From Caldilineaceae bacterium (GTDB lineage Bacteria; Chloroflexota; Anaerolineae; Caldilineales; Caldilineaceae): DNA of 18,341 nucleotides. The DNA is taken from assembly GCA_028819675.1 (NCBI GenBank), contig JAPPKT010000055.1:1-18341 (forward strand), read 5' to 3'. The position numbers and the translations under genes are program-made. The notes under the pieces were generated by a model. That model ran no database searches, had not been told where the DNA came from, and saw only the letters and a program-made list of their open reading frames with translations. Of this stretch, positions 15,157 to 18,341 are shown piece by piece; positions within the stretch are counted from its first letter, which is position 1, and the number at the start of each line of letters is the position of its first letter.

Positions 15157-16557
15157 ATGGGCAGCTGGTCGTCAAGATACGGGCCCTCGCCAAAGGAAGT
15201 ACAGTTGCGTTTTCTACGGTCAGCCAATTTGGACTTTTTCGATTCGCTGCAAGGGAAGAGAATCTCTTCTCACCTCCTGATGGCGTGTTTCTTGCTTTTG
15301 GTTCTTCTGGACTTATTGCAGCCGGACCAAGTTGTCGCGCAGTCACCAGGCGACACCTATGTGGTCAAACAGGGCGATACCTTGGCGTCGATCGCTGCTG
15401 AACTGGATGTCCCGCTGGAGGTGTTGGCGACCACAAACCAGCTCACCGACCTGAATGCACTAGACGTCGGCCAGATACTTTTGCTCCCGCCGGGCGCCGC
15501 CCGCCGGACTGTCATTGCAAGGCCTGGCGACACGATACGGTCAATTGCAGAAAGAGAGGGCGTGTCGGATATTCGGTTGGCGATTCTCAACAGCACGACG
15601 CCAGCCGCGCGCCTGTTTCCGGGTCAACCAGTTCGGCTTTTACGCGATGCGGCTCCCACACCGACGCCTTTTGGATCAGTCCAGATAGTGAATGTCCCTT
15701 CAACAATCGTCCAGGGTCAAGCCGGTTGGCTGGAGGCAGAAGTGGACAGGCCTCTCTCCCTTGAGGTGGCGTGGAACGGTGCACTGTTGGGAATCCGTCC
15801 CCTTGCGATAATAGAGAAAGAGGAGGCGGAAGGAGAAGTCACTGTCTGGGGCGGGTACGTTCCGATTGCAGCCTCATTGGAGCCAGGGGTTTACTCACTT
15901 AGCCTAAGTTATCAGGCTACGAGCGGCGTCACCGTCTCGCGTTCCTTCCCAGTATTTGTACAGGGACAGGCCTTTGCTGTTCAAAATATCAGGTTGCCAG
16001 CGGACAAAAACGAGTTGATCGAACAGGAGATTTCGCAGGCGGAATTGGACTACCTTACGCCCGTCTGGTCGCGCACCGTTACTCCGATTCAGTGGCGCAG
16101 CCCGCTCCTCTTGCCTTTGCAGTCAACCTTTCCCACTACGAGCCCGTACGGAGTCCGGCGCGACTACAACTCTGGGCAGTACTTTTCCTACCATACAGGA
16201 CAGGATTTTGCGGCGCCTGGAGGCAGTCCCGTACTTGCACCGGCGGATGGCATTGTCACTCTTGCCGAGCCCTTGACGGTGCGGGGCATCAGCGTCATTC
16301 TCGACCACGGGGCGGGACTGTTTACGGGGTACTGGCATTTGCAGGAGGCGTTAGTCGCCCCAGGGGAGACGGTACAGGCCGGGGACCCGATCGGGCTGGT
16401 CGGCACCACGGGGCGCAGTACAGGGGAGCATCTTCACTGGGAGCTGCGCATTTACGGCGTTGCCGTAGATCCGATGCCGTTCCTGAAGCGCCCTCTTCTG
16501 GCGTTCCCTTCCTCTGTTGATCTTGAAGCCAACGAGGACACGGAAGAGGAGCAGTGA
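15157..16557 (+). CDS. Secreted LysM-domain M23 family metallopeptidase
   Basis: A 466-residue exported protein likely acting on peptidoglycan outside the membrane. Layout: hydrophobic signal segment at ~38-62 with a plausible cleavage after VVA; LysM 1 at ~67-111 (YVVKQGDTLASIAAELDVP); LysM 2 at ~117-162 (ARPGDTIRSIAEREGV); a short PTPTP linker; a beta-rich, Ig-like region at ~175-270; and an M23 domain at ~340-445. All zinc and catalytic residues of M23 are visible: HTGQD (His346, Asp350), YWHLQ (His394) and HLHWE (His425, His427). It should therefore be active, unlike degenerate NlpD/EnvC types. The ATG at 15157 lacks a ribosome binding site; an in-frame TTG at 15205 has AAGGAAG 5 bases upstream and still keeps the signal segment, so it may be the true start. 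The C-terminus is acidic. Confidence 0.92.
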   Translation: MGSWSSRYGPSPKEVQLRFLRSANLDFFDSLQGKRISSHLLMACFLLLVLLDLLQPDQVVAQSPGDTYVVKQGDTLASIAAELDVPLEVLATTNQLTDLNALDVGQILLLPPGAARRTVIARPGDTIRSIAEREGVSDIRLAILNSTTPAARLFPGQPVRLLRDAAPTPTPFGSVQIVNVPSTIVQGQAGWLEAEVDRPLSLEVAWNGALLGIRPLAIIEKEEAEGEVTVWGGYVPIAASLEPGVYSLSLSYQATSGVTVSRSFPVFVQGQAFAVQNIRLPADKNELIEQEISQAELDYLTPVWSRTVTPIQWRSPLLLPLQSTFPTTSPYGVRRDYNSGQYFSYHTGQDFAAPGGSPVLAPADGIVTLAEPLTVRGISVILDHGAGLFTGYWHLQEALVAPGETVQAGDPIGLVGTTGRSTGEHLHWELRIYGVAVDPMPFLKRPLLAFPSSVDLEANEDTEEEQ

Positions 16558-16668
16558 GCTGGCCTCTGTAACAGTTGAAACGGGCCACGTTGCTCTCTGT
16601 TCCCAGCGGGAGGAAACAGTTCGTTAAGAGTTGGGGAGACTGATCGTACAACTAACGAAACACGCGAA

Positions 16669-16696
16669 AAAGCGCCGGCCAGAGAGCCGGCGCTTT
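16669..16696. terminator. Strong bidirectional intrinsic terminator
   Basis: AAAGCGCCGGC (16669-16679) and GCCGGCGCTTT (16686-16696) form a perfect 11-bp stem over the loop CAGAGA. On the - strand the stem ends in a T5 run, ending the rplY transcript 22 bases after its stop. On the + strand it ends in only TTT, so it can also stop the transcript of the M23 gene 112 bases downstream of that gene. Confidence 0.9.
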
Positions 16697-16717
16697 CAAT
16701 AACTTGGCGGGAACAAC

Positions 16718-17377
16718 CTACTCTTCTTCGTCTTCCTCTTCGTCCCGGCCTCGTCCGATGACCTCCGGCTCGACATCGGCATCCAGCAACTCTTCTTCCT
16801 CCTCCAACTCCTCCTCGCTGACAGCAGCACGGGAGAGAATCAGGCTGCAGATCGGTTCATCCGCATCGGAAATGTAAAGTACGCCCGGGATACTTGGCAG
16901 GTCTGCGACAGTAATCGGAGGGCTTTCAGGCGTTTCCAAACGAGAAACATCGACCTCAATGTGAGCGGGTATATCGGCGGGCAGCGCTTCGATCTCCACA
17001 CTATCCATCGACTGTACCATCACAAGGTCGGCGCTAACGACTTGGGCGCCGAAAGTAACCAGAGGCACGCTAACCTGCTGCGTCTCGGTCATGTTGACGG
17101 TGTAGAAGTCGGCGTGCAGGAGGTTGTGACGCACGGGGTGGCGCTGGATTTCCCTTACGAGCACGTTGTAGTCCTCGCCTGCTAACTCGAGCTTCACGAG
17201 CTGAGAATTGCCTCCGTCGCGCAAGACTCTCTCGAATTCGGCGCCCTCCACCTGGGCGTTTCGCGGTGGGTCGCCGCCCCCGTAAATCACGACAGGGACG
17301 ATCCCCTCGGGGCGAAGCCGACGCACTTTGCGGCCAGTAAGGCTGCGAGGGTTGGCGTTCAAAGTAAGTTCTGACAT
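16718..17377 (-). CDS. rplY: 50S ribosomal protein bL25 (CTC type)
   Basis: bL25 binds 5S rRNA in the large subunit; the long two-domain form is the general stress protein CTC. The 219 residues show the 5S-binding domain at ~1-92 (NANPRSLTGRKVRRLRPEGIVPVVIYGGG, quoted only in outline as its R-x-LRPEG-x-VP-x-VIYG core; then LVREIQRHPVRHNLLHADFY) and the CTC beta domain at ~95-185 (VSVPLVTFGAQ, IEALPADIPAHIEVDVS). The final ~35 residues are extremely acidic, ending in EEEDEEE; acidic tails are common in CTC proteins. The ATG at 17377 has only a weak purine-rich GAAGAAAG upstream. It is followed by a strong terminator and preceded, 126 bases upstream, by the repeat membrane protein gene. Confidence 0.94.
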   Translation of the reverse strand: MSELTLNANPRSLTGRKVRRLRPEGIVPVVIYGGGDPPRNAQVEGAEFERVLRDGGNSQLVKLELAGEDYNVLVREIQRHPVRHNLLHADFYTVNMTETQQVSVPLVTFGAQVVSADLVMVQSMDSVEIEALPADIPAHIEVDVSRLETPESPPITVADLPSIPGVLYISDADEPICSLILSRAAVSEEELEEEEELLDADVEPEVIGRGRDEEEDEEE

Positions 17378-17463
17378 CTTTCTTCGACTCTCTTCATCTC
17401 TAGATAGCGCAGGTATTTCAGTTGGTGAAGTTATGTCCTGTGGAGTGCGCTGGCGAAGACAGT

Positions 17464-17481
17464 GGCGAAGCCATATTCGCC
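17464..17481 (-). terminator. Short hairpin between the repeat protein gene and rplY
   Basis: GGCGAA (17464-17469) pairs with TTCGCC (17476-17481) over a 6-base loop, 22 bases after the stop of the upstream gene. No T-run follows on the - strand, so termination here would be weak; it could also act as an mRNA 3' stabiliser or processing site. The rest of the 126-base gap holds no clear promoter for rplY. Confidence 0.25.
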
Positions 17482-17503
17482 TACTGATGGCCGTGCGCTC
17501 ATT

Positions 17504-17998
17504 TCAGTTCTCAGTGCTTTCCGGGCCTTTCAATTGCGGGCCGCGATTGCGAGTGAAAAAACTGCGGAAAAGGAATACAACCAGACCAAAGCCTGCACCC
17601 ATTGCCAGCGCGGAAAGCGGTGAGAAAGTTGTCTTAACGTTGCCCTCTACCTTGCCTGCAACCAGCAGCCAAGTGCACAGCTCCTCTGCCTTCAACCGGC
17701 CAGTCGCCAGAAATCCAATATTCCCGCTCTTAACGGTTATCTGCTCGCTACTGGCGAATCCAATCGCAGCATCACGCATGTCCAGCGACTTCGTGCTCAC
17801 AAATCCAGCCGCGGATTCGGACATGTTCAGTGCCTGAGCACGGACTGACTTAGCCGCGGAGTCTGCCATGGAGACGTGGCCTCCCTGAACGCCGTCAACG
17901 CTGGAGTTCTTCAAGTCCACCCGTTTGCCCTCCAGATCTGCACTTAAATTGGCCGCCGCGTCTTCCAAAGGGTTAGCGTCCGACTTCTCTTCAGCCAT
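17504..17998 (-). CDS. Unrecognised solenoid-like repeat protein with C-terminal membrane anchor
   Basis: I do not recognise a named family. The 164 residues fall into three parts. Residues 1-23 are polar and acidic. Residues 24-113 are six ungapped 15-residue units, for example GGHVSMADSAAKSVR (39-53), AQALNMSESAAGFVS (54-68) and TKSLDMRDAAIGFAS (69-83), with hydrophobic residues at unit positions 4, 6, 11 and 14 and small residues at 9 and 10. Residues ~128-148 are one hydrophobic helix (SALAMGAGFGLVVFLFRSFF), followed by a basic TRNR and a polar end, suggesting a tail-anchored protein with the repeat domain on the other face. The strict period suggests a beta-solenoid, as in bactofilin-like or MinC-like folds, but that is inference. 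The ATG at 17998 has AAAGGAGA five bases upstream and sits behind a perfect consensus promoter. One cysteine (C108) is present. Confidence 0.8.
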   Translation of the reverse strand: MAEEKSDANPLEDAAANLSADLEGKRVDLKNSSVDGVQGGHVSMADSAAKSVRAQALNMSESAAGFVSTKSLDMRDAAIGFASSEQITVKSGNIGFLATGRLKAEELCTWLLVAGKVEGNVKTTFSPLSALAMGAGFGLVVFLFRSFFTRNRGPQLKGPESTEN

Positions 17999-18048
17999 GT
18001 TTGTCTCCTTTGCATGCCACCGTTCGGCGGTATACGCACAGAGTCTTC

Positions 18049-18077
18049 ATTATATTCGGCGCTACCATGCCTGTCAA
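18049..18077 (-). promoter_or_regulatory. Perfect consensus sigma-70 promoter
   Basis: Read on the - strand, TTGACA (18077-18072), a 17-base spacer, and TATAAT (18054-18049) match the housekeeping consensus at all twelve positions with the optimal spacing. Transcription would start near 18042, giving a leader of about 44 bases that ends in the strong AAAGGAGA ribosome binding site of the repeat protein gene. The -35 is preceded by a T-rich stretch. Confidence 0.9.
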
Positions 18078-18320
18078 AAAAGTGGCTGTGCCAAGGTGCA
18101 TCCCAGATTTGGTGTGGGAACAGTCTGGCGGGGAATCAGTGCCAGCGGTGGCTGGCATTAGTTGCTGACTTTTGGGAGAGTGCGAGGGCAGGAACATGGC
18201 CGGCACTTGCGGGGATCTGATGGGACTGGGGGGACGTGGTCTGGCTGGACACCTTCGATTAGGCACTTGTCACCAATATTGCCACCAGGTCGACGAGGCG
18301 TGTTGTAGGAGAGGGGGCGT
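18078..18320. other. No gene recognised
   Basis: Upstream of the consensus promoter I see no coding region with a credible start, composition or family match, and no RNA gene. Short open frames exist on both strands but none has a ribosome binding site or recognisable content. It may contain the truncated flank of a neighbouring gene lost at the contig end. Confidence 0.5.
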
Positions 18321-18321
18321 T

Positions 18322-18341
18322 GGGGGGGGGGGGGCCCCCCC
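18322..18341. other. Terminal G13C7 run, probable assembly artefact
   Basis: The window ends with 13 G followed by 7 C, a self-complementary homopolymer block. Such runs are typical of no-signal poly-G reads joined to their reverse complement at a contig end. It should not be read as biology. Confidence 0.8.

Noticed and set aside
17991..18266. Open frame of about 91 codons on the - strand across the consensus promoter
   Set aside because: It runs through the promoter and ribosome binding site of the next gene, has Pro/Arg-rich unstructured content and no start signal.

Overview
The window reads as one end of a bacterial contig with moderately high GC. Most genes are ordinary chromosomal housekeeping genes. 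The mix is compatible with a Chloroflexota bacterium (Caldilineae/Anaerolineae-like): a bL25 of the CTC type with an acidic tail, a secreted LysM-M23 protein with a Pro/Thr linker, and a rod-shape operon carrying minC and minD. This assignment comes from recognising gene content, not from a search, and is moderate at best. No mobile element, CRISPR array, tRNA or rRNA is visible.

Layout. (1) 1-3378, + strand: the end of nuoL, then nuoM and nuoN, the proton-pumping membrane arm of respiratory complex I. (2) 3427-11338, - strand: a cell-shape and division cluster read in the order mreB, mreC, mreD, mrdA (PBP2), minC, minD, rodA. It holds the core elongasome (MreB filament, MreC/MreD, the SEDS polymerase RodA and its transpeptidase PBP2) plus the division-site inhibitor MinC and its ATPase MinD; no minE is present. 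(3) 11339-11609: a divergent intergenic region with a candidate extended -10 promoter for mreB, alternative hairpins in the mreB leader, and a candidate promoter for tilS. (4) 11610-16557, + strand: tilS (tRNA-Ile lysidine synthetase), a 65-residue unknown protein, a CoA-type Nudix hydrolase, hpt (hypoxanthine phosphoribosyltransferase) and a secreted LysM-M23 peptidase. The tilS-hpt pair is a common bacterial neighbourhood, here without ftsH. (5) 16669-17998, - strand: a strong bidirectional terminator, rplY (bL25/CTC), and an unrecognised 164-residue membrane protein made of ungapped 15-residue repeats. That gene lies behind a perfect consensus sigma-70 promoter. (6) 17999-18341: about 340 bases with no gene apart from that promoter, ending in a G13C7 run that looks like an assembly artefact.

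The most interesting item is the gene at 17504-17998: a predicted solenoid-like repeat protein with one C-terminal membrane anchor, an excellent ribosome binding site and a TTGACA-N17-TATAAT promoter. Other points worth a second look are the GAGTGAC heptamer repeat at the mreC/mreD junction, the out-of-frame mini-ORF holding the best ribosome binding site at the tilS start, the leader structure of mreB, and the inverted repeats inside the tilS linker.
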